DNA from: Paenilisteria rustica
Lineage (GTDB): Bacteria; Bacillota; Bacilli; Lactobacillales; Listeriaceae
Direction: 5' to 3'
DNA length: 64,000 bases
NCBI RefSeq assembly: GCF_013820765.1
Contig: NZ_JABJVM010000001.1
Location: 124,001 to 188,000, forward strand
A program made the position numbers and the translations under genes. Positions 41,635-50,348 of the stretch are shown here, one piece after another (the first letter of the stretch is position 1; the number at the start of each line of letters is the position of its first letter). The notes under the pieces are model-generated. The model was given only the letters and a program-made list of their open reading frames with translations, did no database searches and was not told the origin of the DNA.

Positions 41635-42774
41635 ATGACTTCAAAAGTAATTAAAAACGCAGTAATATACACAGGCGATTCCGTTATCGAGGAAGGTTTT
41701 GTGAGGTTTGATAAGACTGTTAGTGAAGTTGGCCCGATGACAAACTATCAAGAAGTGGCGGACGAAGAAGTTGTTGACGCCAAAGGTCAGAAGTTAGTAC
41801 CAGGATTTATCGATGTTCATTCGCACGGTGGCTTTGGTTTCGACGCGATGGATGCTGATCCTGTGAAATTAAAAAAACAAGTGCAAGGTATGTTGAACGA
41901 AGGAATTACCACGTATTTCCCAACGACAATGACGCAATCTAGTGAGAATATTGAGAACGCGTTAAGGGTTATTGACGAAGTAGCAAAAGACGAGCCGTTA
42001 ATCGGTGGGATTCATTTGGAAGGTCCGTTTGTGTCACCAGTTTTCAAAGGTGCTCAGCCAGAAGAATATATTACCGCGCCTGACTTGGAACTTTTCAAAA
42101 AATGGTTTAAGGCAAGTGGGGAACGTATTAAATTAGTGACGTATGCGCCAGAACACAGCACATCGCCAGCTTTTGAGGATCTTTGTATCGAACTTGGTGT
42201 TGTTCCGTCTGTTGGGCATTCTAATGCAGTTCGTGCGGAGTTGATTCCTAGTAAGGCGAGCCATGCGACACATATGTATAATGCTTGTCGTCCGCTACAT
42301 CACCGCGAACCAGGCGTTGTAGGGCACGTTATGTTGGAACCAAGCATTCATGCAGAATTGATTGTAGATGGTATTCACGTGCATCCTGACATGATTAAAC
42401 TGGCATACAATGTGAAGGGGCCGAAGCGAATCAACATTATTACAGATGCGATGCGTGCGAAAGGAATGCCGGATGGCGACTATGAATTAGGTGGCCAAAA
42501 AGTATTTGTGAAGGATCGCCAAGCGCGTTTGGAAGATGGAACGCTTGCTGGAAGTGTATTAACGTATGACGATGCTTTCCGTAACATGGTGAAATTCACT
42601 GGTTGTTCGATTGAAGATGCGGTATTGATGTCCTCGGTTAACCAAGCAGAGGAATTTAAATTAGATTCAAAAGGCGGTATTGAAGTAGGTAAAGACGCTG
42701 ACTTTAATCTTTTGAATGATGCGCTTGAAATCCAAGCAACCTATTCATTCGGGAAAAAACATAGCAAACAATAG
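41635..42774 (+). CDS. nagA: N-acetylglucosamine-6-phosphate deacetylase
   Basis: NagA removes acetate from GlcNAc-6-phosphate. This 379-residue amidohydrolase shows HSHGGFGFDAMD near residue 62 (HxH metal pair), the metal Glu in HLEGPF near 129, GHSNA near 194, HMYNACRPLHHREPGVVG near 213-230 and the catalytic Asp in ITDAMRAKG near 271. nagB follows after 13 bases behind a GGAGG site. Confidence 0.95.
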   Translation: MTSKVIKNAVIYTGDSVIEEGFVRFDKTVSEVGPMTNYQEVADEEVVDAKGQKLVPGFIDVHSHGGFGFDAMDADPVKLKKQVQGMLNEGITTYFPTTMTQSSENIENALRVIDEVAKDEPLIGGIHLEGPFVSPVFKGAQPEEYITAPDLELFKKWFKASGERIKLVTYAPEHSTSPAFEDLCIELGVVPSVGHSNAVRAELIPSKASHATHMYNACRPLHHREPGVVGHVMLEPSIHAELIVDGIHVHPDMIKLAYNVKGPKRINIITDAMRAKGMPDGDYELGGQKVFVKDRQARLEDGTLAGSVLTYDDAFRNMVKFTGCSIEDAVLMSSVNQAEEFKLDSKGGIEVGKDADFNLLNDALEIQATYSFGKKHSKQ

Positions 42775-42787
42775 GAGGAAATAAATC

Positions 42788-43492
42788 ATGAATATTATTG
42801 TAAAAGAGTCAAAAGCAGAAGCATCAAAAGAAGCTTTTCAACTAATCGAGAAAGCCATTAAAGCTGGCGAAGCAAAAACGTTAGGTCTCGCAACAGGAAG
42901 TACGCCAACCGATTTATATAAAGAGTTTGTGAATAGTGATGTAGATACATCGAACTTGGTTTCTGTGAACTTGGATGAGTATGTTGGACTTTCAGCAGAA
43001 GATCCAAACAGCTATCATTTCTATATGCATGATGCGTTGTTTTCGAAAAAGCCGTTTAAAGAAAGCTATCTGCCAGACGGTTTGGCGGAAGATGGAGAAG
43101 CTGAATGTGCGCGTTATGAGCAAGTTTTGGCAGATCATCCAATCGATATTCAAGTGTTGGGAATCGGTACAAATGCGCATATCGGTTTTAACGAACCAGG
43201 AACGCCGTTTGAAACACCGACGCACAAAGTTTTGCTAACGGAATCAACGCGCGAATCGAACAAGATTTATTTTGAGCGTGAAGAAGATGTACCAACACAT
43301 GCCTATTCGATGGGAATCAAGTCGATTATGGGCGCTAAAAAGATTATTTTACTAGCGTTTGGCGAAAATAAAGCACAAGCGATTAAGGATACGGTGGAAG
43401 GCAAAGTGGATGTAAGTGTTCCAGCTTCTGTCTTACAAAACCACCCAGACGTGACGATTGTTGTGGATAAAGCCGCAGCATCCTTGTTATAA
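42788..43492 (+). CDS. nagB: Glucosamine-6-phosphate deaminase
   Basis: NagB converts glucosamine-6-phosphate to fructose-6-phosphate and ammonia. This 234-residue enzyme has GLATGSTPTDLY near residue 33, NLDEYVGL near 58 (catalytic Asp), and GIGTNAHIGFNEPGT near 126 with the ring-opening His. It is the short Gram-positive type without the C-terminal extension of the allosteric enterobacterial enzyme. It is co-transcribed with nagA. Confidence 0.95.
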   Translation: MNIIVKESKAEASKEAFQLIEKAIKAGEAKTLGLATGSTPTDLYKEFVNSDVDTSNLVSVNLDEYVGLSAEDPNSYHFYMHDALFSKKPFKESYLPDGLAEDGEAECARYEQVLADHPIDIQVLGIGTNAHIGFNEPGTPFETPTHKVLLTESTRESNKIYFEREEDVPTHAYSMGIKSIMGAKKIILLAFGENKAQAIKDTVEGKVDVSVPASVLQNHPDVTIVVDKAAASLL

Positions 43493-43503
43493 GAAATAAA
43501 GAG

Positions 43504-43546
43504 CACCAAGCTAAATCATTTTAAGGATGGAATAGCTTGGTGTTTT
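43504..43546 (+). terminator. Terminator after nagB
   Basis: CACCAAGCTA (43504-43513) pairs with TAGCTTGGTG (43533-43542), followed by TTTT. It partly separates nagAB from the regulator gene. Confidence 0.8.
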
Positions 43547-43581
43547 ATGATATACTTCATTTCTACAAAAAGAAGGTGTAA

Positions 43582-44307
43582 ATGATGATAGATAAGTCGT
43601 CGGGAATTCCGATCTATATTCAAATTCAAGGTGAGATTAAGCAGAAAATTGAAGATGGAACATGGCAAGTTGGCAAAGCAATTCCGGCTGAAAGGCAGTT
43701 AGCGGAGATGTTTCATGTGAGCCGAATGACGGTTCGCCAAGCTATTCAAGGGCTTGTGGATGATACGATTTTGCAGCGGCGTGTTGGTGCTGGAACGTAC
43801 ATCGCAGAGAAAAAGATGACAGAACATTTAGAAGCGGTTACCAGTTTCACGAATTTAATGATTCATGAGGGAAAAACGCCATCATCGCGAATTGTTTCTT
43901 ACGGTATCAGACCGGCCAGTGCACAGGAACGTGAGGCGTTACAATTACCTGAGAACAGCAATGTGATGCGGATTGAACGGATACGTTACGGAGATAAGAT
44001 ACCAATTTTATTTGAAGTAGTGGTTGTTCCGGAAAATATTGCTTCGTTATTGAATAAAGAAGATATAATGGATTCGCTTTATGAAGCTATTTTGTCGAAG
44101 TTGGGTCAAAATATAGGAGAAGCTGAGCAAATTATGGAAGCCGCACTCGTTTCTGAAAAAGTGGCGCCGTATTTGGATGTGAAGCTTGGTTCACCGGTGA
44201 TGAAGTTACGTCAAATTACATTTTTACAAGATGGTAGACCATTTGAATTTACGCGTTCACAATATGTTGGAAATCGCTTCCAATTCGTGGCGCGAGTGAA
44301 GCAATAG
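43582..44307 (+). CDS. nagR: GntR-family regulator of GlcNAc use, HutC subfamily
   Basis: This 241-residue regulator has an N-terminal winged helix (about 8-72; IPAERQLAEMFHVSRMTVRQ) and a UTRA ligand domain (about 90-235), as in NagR/YvoA, which senses glucosamine-6-phosphate or GlcNAc-6-phosphate. The gene follows nagAB, the usual order, and the operator before nagA matches the family site. A second ATG at 43585 is equally possible. Confidence 0.93.
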   Translation: MMIDKSSGIPIYIQIQGEIKQKIEDGTWQVGKAIPAERQLAEMFHVSRMTVRQAIQGLVDDTILQRRVGAGTYIAEKKMTEHLEAVTSFTNLMIHEGKTPSSRIVSYGIRPASAQEREALQLPENSNVMRIERIRYGDKIPILFEVVVVPENIASLLNKEDIMDSLYEAILSKLGQNIGEAEQIMEAALVSEKVAPYLDVKLGSPVMKLRQITFLQDGRPFEFTRSQYVGNRFQFVARVKQ

Positions 44308-44429
44308 ATTATAGGGAAGAGGTCGGGAGTCTTGCATGGGCTTGCGGCTTTTTTGTGAAGCAGATTAATGTCGTAACGAGAGGTTGCATGGTATCTTAGA
44401 AGGTAGATGATTTCATAGGGGGTGGATAG

Positions 44430-46046
44430 ATGGTGAAACAATGGTTATGGTGGGGTGTTGGGTGCGTTGTTGCGATGTGTTTGTTCTTTATTCCGACGAC
44501 GCTAGCCGAGGCACACGCTTATTTGCAAAGTTCGACACCAGCGGATCAGTCAGCAGTAGACCAAGCGCCTAAAAAAGTGGTGTTGACGTTTACGGAGATG
44601 ATTCAAAATGAGTATCCATCGATTATCGTACGGGATTCTGATGGCCGACGAGTGGAAAAAGGGAAGGCGTTTATTAATCCAGAAAATGATCATGTTGTGG
44701 AAGTTGTGTTACAAGATGGTTTGCCAGCGGACGTTTATAGTGCGGAATGGCGAGTTGTATCGGCGGATGGACATCCAGTTTCAGGCGTGATATCCTTTAA
44801 AGTTGGGAAAACAAATCAAAGTTTTGCCGCGAATAGCCAGTCAGTAGCGAGTGCGACCTCTTCTTGGCCGAGTACAGCAGTCAAAGTGATTTTATACATA
44901 GGCTTTAGTTTGGTATCGGGTGTGTTCTTATTTTTCTTGGCGCTGTACAAGGATACGGTGACTCCTAGGCTGCGTAAGAGATTGGCTCGCGTATTGGTGG
45001 TAGGACTGGGACAACTTATCGTTGGATTGCTATTATTTTTGCCATTGCAAGTTCATATTTATACAGGTGGGAATAGTTGGGATGTTGCGGCGATGGGGAC
45101 ATTAGTAAAGTCTTCGGGAATTGGGCATTTATGGCTTGTTCAGATGGCGGGACTGTTAGGCTTAATTGTAAGCTTTCTCCTTATTTTCTGGAAAGGTAGT
45201 TTGGAAAAGATCTGGTTATGGCTTGTACCGCTTTCGTTTTTTATCGTCATATTATTTGCGAAGGCAATGCAGGGACATGCGGCGGGTAGTCCAGATAAGA
45301 CAATCGCGATTCCAATGGATTTCTTGCATCTTGTGAGTGCTTCTGCGTGGGTAGGTGGCATCGTGGTGTTGTTTTTACTCTTGCCAAAACAACCAGAGGC
45401 GAAAGTCGCATGGAATCGATTTAGTCCTTGGGCCGCGAGTTTTGTGGGAATGATTATCGTGAGTGGTTTGCTGATGAGCGTGATGAATCTTGGCTCGATG
45501 GCGAAATTATTTACGACGGAATACGGCAAGGTTATTTTGCTGAAAATAGTACTGTTTCTCTTGATGGGCGCGCTTGGCTTAGTTCATTATTTGTACATGC
45601 GGCAGACTGGGAAAATGATGTCGGCAAAAACTGTTGTCGCCGAATTTGGAATTGGCCTAGTCATCCTCGGTGTAGCAGCATTTTTGACGAATGTACAAAC
45701 ACCACCCCCAGCGCCACCAGAAGCTTTTTCGCAAAAAGTGGCAACGGATTCTGGTTTTGTTTCGCTAAAAGTGGCCCCGGCAATTGTTGGTGATAATACG
45801 TTTCTAGTTGTATTTACGGATCAGGATGGCCAGGCGCGGACGGATTTTCAGAAGGTGACGTTGACGGTGATTCCATCGGGTAATAAGAAAGCGACGGAGT
45901 TTGAGGCGTCAAAAAATTCACAAAATGAATATGCGGCAAGTGGTCTATATTTAAATGCGACAGGACGTTGGGAAATCAAGGTTCATGCGCTGACAAAGGA
46001 CTTTTCAGAGATTGATGAAAGTTTTACCATAAAAATAAAACAATGA
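44430..46046 (+). CDS. ycnJ: CopC-CopD copper protein with extra C-terminal domain
   Basis: This 538-residue protein resembles YcnJ of B. subtilis, which takes part in copper uptake. A signal peptide ends near AEAHA, giving an N-terminal His that begins the CopC copper-binding domain (about 32-127; HAYLQSSTPAD, DGHPVSG). Eight or nine membrane helices of CopD follow (about 150-420; HLVSASAWVGG is typical). A C-terminal YtkA-like beta domain (about 435-538) is also present. No YcnK-type repressor is adjacent. ycnI follows after 16 bases. Confidence 0.92.
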   Translation: MVKQWLWWGVGCVVAMCLFFIPTTLAEAHAYLQSSTPADQSAVDQAPKKVVLTFTEMIQNEYPSIIVRDSDGRRVEKGKAFINPENDHVVEVVLQDGLPADVYSAEWRVVSADGHPVSGVISFKVGKTNQSFAANSQSVASATSSWPSTAVKVILYIGFSLVSGVFLFFLALYKDTVTPRLRKRLARVLVVGLGQLIVGLLLFLPLQVHIYTGGNSWDVAAMGTLVKSSGIGHLWLVQMAGLLGLIVSFLLIFWKGSLEKIWLWLVPLSFFIVILFAKAMQGHAAGSPDKTIAIPMDFLHLVSASAWVGGIVVLFLLLPKQPEAKVAWNRFSPWAASFVGMIIVSGLLMSVMNLGSMAKLFTTEYGKVILLKIVLFLLMGALGLVHYLYMRQTGKMMSAKTVVAEFGIGLVILGVAAFLTNVQTPPPAPPEAFSQKVATDSGFVSLKVAPAIVGDNTFLVVFTDQDGQARTDFQKVTLTVIPSGNKKATEFEASKNSQNEYAASGLYLNATGRWEIKVHALTKDFSEIDESFTIKIKQ

Positions 46047-46062
46047 GGGAGTGTATGATAAA

Positions 46063-46674
46063 ATGAAGAAATTAATGACTTGTTTATTAGCAGGAGCAAT
46101 GTTAGTGATTTTGCCAGTTATTGCGAGCGCCCATGTAACGGTAGCGCCAGCGGAATCGACGACAGGGGCTTGGGAAACATATACGGTGAAAGTGCCAGTA
46201 GAAAAAGACAGCGCAACAATCAAGGTGGTCGTGAAAGTACCAGCGGGTGTGGCTTTTCAATCGTATGAGCCTGTTCCTGGTTGGAATGTCGTAGTAAATA
46301 AGGCGGATAGCACGGTAACTTGGACGGCGACGAACGGTGGGATTCAGAATGGACAATTCCAACGTTTTAGTTTTGTAGCGCAAAATCCGGATAAAGCTGG
46401 AACGGTAGATTGGAATGCGTACCAATATTATCAAGATGGCTCGATTGTGGAGTGGACTGGCAATGAGGACGCGGATTATCCGCATGCAACAACAACCATT
46501 TCGAAGGCTGTATCGGACAGCGCTACAGATTCACATGGTAAAAAAGCGACGGAAAAAAGTGAGACCAACGAAGATACGAAAAGTGTTTCTGTGGTACAAT
46601 GGGTATCTCTAGGCATTGCTATTCTGGCACTTGTCCTAGCTGTTTGGACATTTGTAATGAAACGTAAGAAATAA
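46063..46674 (+). CDS. ycnI: YcnI-type copper-binding protein (DUF1775)
   Basis: This 203-residue protein has a signal peptide ending in ASA, so the mature protein begins HVTVAPAEST; the N-terminal His is the copper ligand known for YcnI. Trp residues of the family (VPGWNVV, WTATNGG, EWTGNEDADYPHATTTI) are present. A Ser/Thr/Lys-rich linker leads to a C-terminal membrane helix (about 175-197) and the basic tail KRKK. ATG at 46063 is preferred over GTG at 46051, which lies in the ribosome site. It is the surface partner of the CopCD-like protein. Confidence 0.92.
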   Translation: MKKLMTCLLAGAMLVILPVIASAHVTVAPAESTTGAWETYTVKVPVEKDSATIKVVVKVPAGVAFQSYEPVPGWNVVVNKADSTVTWTATNGGIQNGQFQRFSFVAQNPDKAGTVDWNAYQYYQDGSIVEWTGNEDADYPHATTTISKAVSDSATDSHGKKATEKSETNEDTKSVSVVQWVSLGIAILALVLAVWTFVMKRKK

Positions 46675-46693
46675 CGAGAGGATTTGATGAAGT

Positions 46694-47017
46694 TTGACAA
46701 GCGATAAGGTTTGGGCGATACTTTCTTACGCCAGCCATTTCTTTCTACCGGTCGTTTTTCCAGCGGTAGTATGGATTTTTGTGAAATCGGAGTATGTAAA
46801 AAAACATGCTAAAACGGTATTATTTGTTGATTTAGTTCCGACTGTGTTGAATATTTTATTTTTAGTTATGATCGGATTGTACGGATTTTCGACAGGAGAT
46901 AGCTCTGGAATGACGTTTATTGCTATATTCATGTTGTTTGTGATCATTGTTGTGAACGTCATTATCTTCATCTGGATAATTGTCAGAATTGTGAAGGTCT
47001 CCATGGATAAAATATAA
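46694..47017 (+). CDS. DUF4870-like membrane protein
   Basis: A 107-residue protein with three helices (about 6-28, 36-58, 73-97). The N-terminal pattern WAILSYASHFFLPVVFPAVVWIFVKSEYVKKHAK is typical of DUF4870 (lowered hydrophobicity at the KHAK turn). It starts with TTG at 46694; the AGAGGA site is about 11 bases upstream. Function unknown; it may share a transcript with ycnI. Confidence 0.8.
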   Translation: MTSDKVWAILSYASHFFLPVVFPAVVWIFVKSEYVKKHAKTVLFVDLVPTVLNILFLVMIGLYGFSTGDSSGMTFIAIFMLFVIIVVNVIIFIWIIVRIVKVSMDKI

Positions 47018-47019
47018 AA

Positions 47020-47056
47020 AAAGGACGCCAGAGCTTGAAAGTTCGGCGTTTTTTTG
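47020..47056 (+). terminator. Terminator after the DUF4870-like gene
   Basis: ACGCC and GGCGT with flanking A and T tracts form an 11-12-bp stem with a 14-base loop, followed by seven T. Confidence 0.75.
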
Positions 47057-47086
47057 TTAAATTGAAAGCATCAGAGGGGTGAAGAC

Positions 47087-47749
47087 ATGGAAGGGAAAAT
47101 TATTGGACTTGCTATTGGTAAGCCAAAAGAGATGCCGGTTGGTAAGAAGCGGTCGATGATGACGGGAATCGTAAAGCAACCAGTTGAGAAAGCAATGTTG
47201 ACGCAATATGGTTTTGTAGACGACGGGCAATATGACCTGGCGCACCACGGCGGAGTGGATCGTACGGTTTGTATTTACCCCGCAGAACATTATGAACGCT
47301 GGAACGAGCAGTTTGGAATTGAGTTACCACCTGCAGCTTTTGGTGAAAACTTAACGGTAACGGGAATGTTAGAAAAAGATGTGTGTATTGGTGATGTTTT
47401 TAGAATTGGACAATCGATTATTCAAGTGACGGAAGCACGTAACCCATGTGCAACGATTGGCAAACGTAATGATTTATCTGAATTATTCAAAGAAGTTAGA
47501 AATACAGGTTATACGGGATATCTATGCCGTACGATTGAGGTTGGGGAAATTTGCCTTGGGGATACGGTGGAGTGTATCGAGCGACCAGATGACTTGGTGA
47601 CAGTAGCGTATTGTCACGAAAATATTCTCCATGGATATGGAACGGAAGAAGAGATGATTCGTATTTTAGAAGTGGAAGCGCTAGCGGAGCGTTATCGTTT
47701 TGATGTAGAGACACGTTTGATCAATTTGGCGATGGTGAATGAGAAATGA
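47087..47749 (+). CDS. MOSC domain protein, YiiM type
   Basis: This 220-residue protein has the MOSC core: LAHHGGVDRTVCIYPAEHYE near 57-76, FGENLTVTG near 87, and the conserved Cys in RNPCATIGKR near 124. YiiM-type proteins detoxify N-hydroxylated bases using molybdenum cofactor. A C-terminal 3-alpha domain (about 165-215) matches YiiM. The start is ATG behind GAGGGGTG. Confidence 0.9.
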   Translation: MEGKIIGLAIGKPKEMPVGKKRSMMTGIVKQPVEKAMLTQYGFVDDGQYDLAHHGGVDRTVCIYPAEHYERWNEQFGIELPPAAFGENLTVTGMLEKDVCIGDVFRIGQSIIQVTEARNPCATIGKRNDLSELFKEVRNTGYTGYLCRTIEVGEICLGDTVECIERPDDLVTVAYCHENILHGYGTEEEMIRILEVEALAERYRFDVETRLINLAMVNEK

Positions 47750-47823
47750 ATGTGTGTGCTTTTTTTCAGTAGTATGGTATAATTTTAACGAATGAAAGCG
47801 TTATAAAATAAAAGAGAGTGGGA

Positions 47824-48243
47824 ATGAAAATGACATTAGGTATTTATATCAATATGAAGGATCAGGTGCGTGAGGCATTAGGTTTTTATGGAGAAATATT
47901 TGGTTCGACGTGTACGGATATGATGACATATGGTTCTATCAAGGAAGAGGGCGGACCTGAAATAGACGAAAAAACCAAAGAATTGGTAATGAATGCGAGT
48001 CTTCAGATTGAAGGGGACACGGTGATGTTTTCGGATACGCCAGATTTCATGGAGTTTATCCCAGGAAATAATGTGACGCTCGTTTTGGAAACGAAAGATG
48101 CGGAGAAATTAACACGTTATTTTGATGCTTTATCTGATGGGGCAACGAAAATTATGCCGCTACAGGAAACTTTTTGGTCAGAAAAATTTGGTCAATTAAC
48201 AGATAAATATGGTGTTGGTTGGTCGTTCAATTTAACTAAGTAA
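47824..48243 (+). CDS. VOC-family PhnB-like protein
   Basis: This 139-residue protein has a glyoxalase/bleomycin-resistance fold of the PhnB type: FYGEIFGSTCTDMMTYGSI, VMFSDTPDFMEF, and the C-terminal FGQLTDKYGVGWSFNL. Conserved metal ligands of true glyoxalases are not clear. GTG at 47818 or ATG at 47830 are other starts. A possible cre site lies upstream. Confidence 0.85.
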   Translation: MKMTLGIYINMKDQVREALGFYGEIFGSTCTDMMTYGSIKEEGGPEIDEKTKELVMNASLQIEGDTVMFSDTPDFMEFIPGNNVTLVLETKDAEKLTRYFDALSDGATKIMPLQETFWSEKFGQLTDKYGVGWSFNLTK

Positions 48244-48245
48244 CA

Positions 48246-48290
48246 AAAAAAGTTTGCGTTTCGTATTAAGACGAGACGCAAACTTTTTTA
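48246..48290. terminator. Bidirectional terminator
   Basis: AAAAAAGTTTGCGTTTCGT pairs with its near-complement around a 5-base loop, with A and T tracts on either side. It serves the VOC gene and the convergent potassium channel gene. Confidence 0.88.
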
Positions 48291-49013
48291 TTGTGGGGGG
48301 CCTTCTTCTTGTTTTTTGCTGTGAAGGAAAGTTTGGACCATGTTGATTTCAGCTTCTGTCAGAGTACCAGCTTGTTCGATACTCCGCGTAATTTTTGTGA
48401 TTTTTTCAGAGCTGCTAAGTTTTTTCCTATTGTTTGTAATGAAGCTACGGATGGTCGAGGTTAGCGCCCCGATGAAGCCGATTCCGAACAGCATCAGGAG
48501 AATCGCCAAGAAACGACCAAGTCCTGTTACTGGAACAATATCACCATACCCTACAGTCGTTGTTGTTACAATGGAGAACCAGATGGCGTCTGGATAATTT
48601 TTGATACTCGGCTCTACGAGAATAAGTGGTAGTGGAATCACGATGACAAGGATTACGAACGTATTAATCATCCGATTGAAGCCATTGGTGCGCAAAAAAC
48701 TATAAAGTGGAGCGATATAGCGCCTGCCAATAGCTGTTAATTGAAGGATTCGAAACAAACTAACGATACGAGCTAGACGGAAGAAACTGTATAGTGGCAA
48801 AATCGCAATGAGTTGAAATAGATGCGTCTTGATATATGTTTTCTTATCTTCTGCCCGGATTAATCGCGCAAAATAATCGACTGTAAAAACAGCCCAGATA
48901 ATGGTATTAAGAATGGTAACTGCTTTGCTATGTATCGGGATAGTCAGAACCGAGAGCAGGACTAAAAAGAGCATAAATAATTCGTAATAAAGCGTGCGAC
49001 GTGGAGCTTTCAA
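48288..49013 (-). CDS. Voltage-gated-type potassium channel
   Basis: About 241 residues of the VIC family: six membrane helices, an Arg-spaced S4-like segment (RLARIVSLFRILQLTAIGRR) and the selectivity filter TTVGYGD. The C terminus is a short helical tail without an RCK domain. The frame stays open to ATG at 49076, but that codon lies in the ctaA terminator and upstream of a clear promoter. TTG at 49013, behind AGTAGGTAA, is the likely start (MKAPRRTLYYEL). Confidence 0.9.
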   Translation of the reverse strand: MKAPRRTLYYELFMLFLVLLSVLTIPIHSKAVTILNTIIWAVFTVDYFARLIRAEDKKTYIKTHLFQLIAILPLYSFFRLARIVSLFRILQLTAIGRRYIAPLYSFLRTNGFNRMINTFVILVIVIPLPLILVEPSIKNYPDAIWFSIVTTTTVGYGDIVPVTGLGRFLAILLMLFGIGFIGALTSTIRSFITNNRKKLSSSEKITKITRSIEQAGTLTEAEINMVQTFLHSKKQEEGPPQ

Positions 49014-49031
49014 CCGATTACCTACTTTCTG

Positions 49032-49059
49032 ATTATATAATATACCTATTCTATCACAA
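49032..49059 (-). promoter_or_regulatory. Promoter of the potassium channel gene
   Basis: On the minus strand TTGTGA (plus 49054-49059) and TATAAT (plus 49032-49037) are 16 bases apart. The transcript would begin near 49025, just before the TTG start at 49013. Confidence 0.6.
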
Positions 49060-49100
49060 AAAACCGCCAAACTCATCTGGAACGCGAGTCTGGCGGTTTT
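49060..49100 (-). terminator. Terminator after ctaA
   Basis: On the minus strand AAAACCGCCA pairs with TGGCGGTTTT around a 20-base loop, and more T follow. Confidence 0.8.
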
Positions 49101-49107
49101 AATCGTA

Positions 49108-50025
49108 CTATCTAATACGTAATCGATTCTGCTTACTACGACTAGCGAGCAGGCAAAGGTAGGTCATCAAGGCGAACATCATCGTGATAATGAGGCTATG
49201 TGCTAATGCGACGTAAAGATTCACGTTTGTTACAACAGACATGATACCTGTAAACGCTTGGGCAGCAACAAAGATGATTTCAAGTACCATCGCATATTTT
49301 AAGACGCGATAATGACTATATTCGCGGAACACAATCCATGTGACGTACAAAATCCAGACGACGAGGATCAGTGCTGCAAACCGGTGTAAGTATTGTACGT
49401 AATCTTGCACGTTGGTTGGCATGACGAACTTTCCATCTACAAATGGCCATGCTGGAACGGCGAGGCTGGCTTTTTCATGACGAACGAGCGCGCCTGTGTA
49501 TACGGAAAGATACGTGTAGATCGTTAGTAGATAAATGTTGACTTTTAGCTTGGTGCCGATGACCATGTTGCGCGCGTCGAACTTGTTGTCTACTTCAAAA
49601 ATAAGCAGGCAAAGTAGCACGATAGCAGCGTAACAAATGATGGAAATTCCGAAATGGAGTGCCATGATATACGGGTTTTGGCCCCACATAACAGCCGCCG
49701 CCCCCATAAAGGCTTGCAATACTAAGAAAGCAACAGCAACGATAGCTAACGGTTTTGTTTCGCGGCGATCTTTAATATAAATCCATGCTAAAATAGCTAA
49801 AACAATAACGAAAATCGAGCTAATTCCAGTTGTGAGTCGGTGCATAACCTCGATAATTTTTTCGGGTGTAATGTCTGTTAGGCGAACAAATTGGCCGTTA
49901 CAAAGTGGCCACGTGTTTCCGCATCCGTCTGCTGAGCCGGTCTTCGTTACTAACGCGCCACCAAACACAACGAACGTCATGCAGAGGATTGTTAGGACGG
50001 ACCAGACTTTTAGAAAAGTTTTCAT
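49108..50025 (-). CDS. ctaA: Haem A synthase
   Basis: CtaA oxidises the C8 methyl of haem O to give haem A. The likely protein has 305 residues with eight helices in two four-helix bundles and the Cys pair GCGNTWPLCNGQF near residues 35-47. His ligands occur in EVMHRL near 60, ALHFG near 122, HRFAA near 213 and ALAHS near 273. ATG at 50025 follows AAGGGGGAAA; the upstream open frame has no ribosome site. It is divergent from ctaB, the usual Bacillus/Listeria layout. Confidence 0.93.
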   Translation of the reverse strand: MKTFLKVWSVLTILCMTFVVFGGALVTKTGSADGCGNTWPLCNGQFVRLTDITPEKIIEVMHRLTTGISSIFVIVLAILAWIYIKDRRETKPLAIVAVAFLVLQAFMGAAAVMWGQNPYIMALHFGISIICYAAIVLLCLLIFEVDNKFDARNMVIGTKLKVNIYLLTIYTYLSVYTGALVRHEKASLAVPAWPFVDGKFVMPTNVQDYVQYLHRFAALILVVWILYVTWIVFREYSHYRVLKYAMVLEIIFVAAQAFTGIMSVVTNVNLYVALAHSLIITMMFALMTYLCLLASRSKQNRLRIR

Positions 50026-50212
50026 TTTTTTATGGTTTCCCCCTTCAATATGTATTAATTCAAAACTGAGCATACATAAGTAGTCTGTATTGCCATATAC
50101 CATCTTATTTTAACTTGTTTGCCAGTGTAAGTAAAGGGCACGGCTTGTGAAATATAAAGGAGAACCAAAAGTTACAGATACAGTTCTTCGTGCTCAAATG
50201 AAGTCCAAAGGC

Positions 50213-50242
50213 TTGACAAAGTAGGTGTTTATTTCCGATAAT
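50213..50242 (+). promoter_or_regulatory. ctaB promoter
   Basis: A consensus TTGACA (50213-50218) lies 18 bases before GATAAT (50237-50242). Downstream in the leader, TTTGTGAAC (50267-50275) and TATGTGAAT (50302-50310) resemble the ResD-site pattern TTTGTGAAT; their place after the promoter is unusual for activation. Confidence 0.6.
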
Positions 50243-50348
50243 AGTTAGGATGGAGTTCATAGTAAGTTTGTGAACAAGTAAGCAATGTAGACGTGATTGT
50301 CTATGTGAATAATGTGTAAAGCGCAACAGATGTTAAGGGGGAAAACAA

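Noticed and set aside
44310-44360. Terminator after nagR
   Set aside because: The T-rich stretch is present, but I could not draw a stable stem before it.
46102-46485. Open frame opposite ycnI
   Set aside because: It is a complement of a clear gene with biased, low-quality composition.
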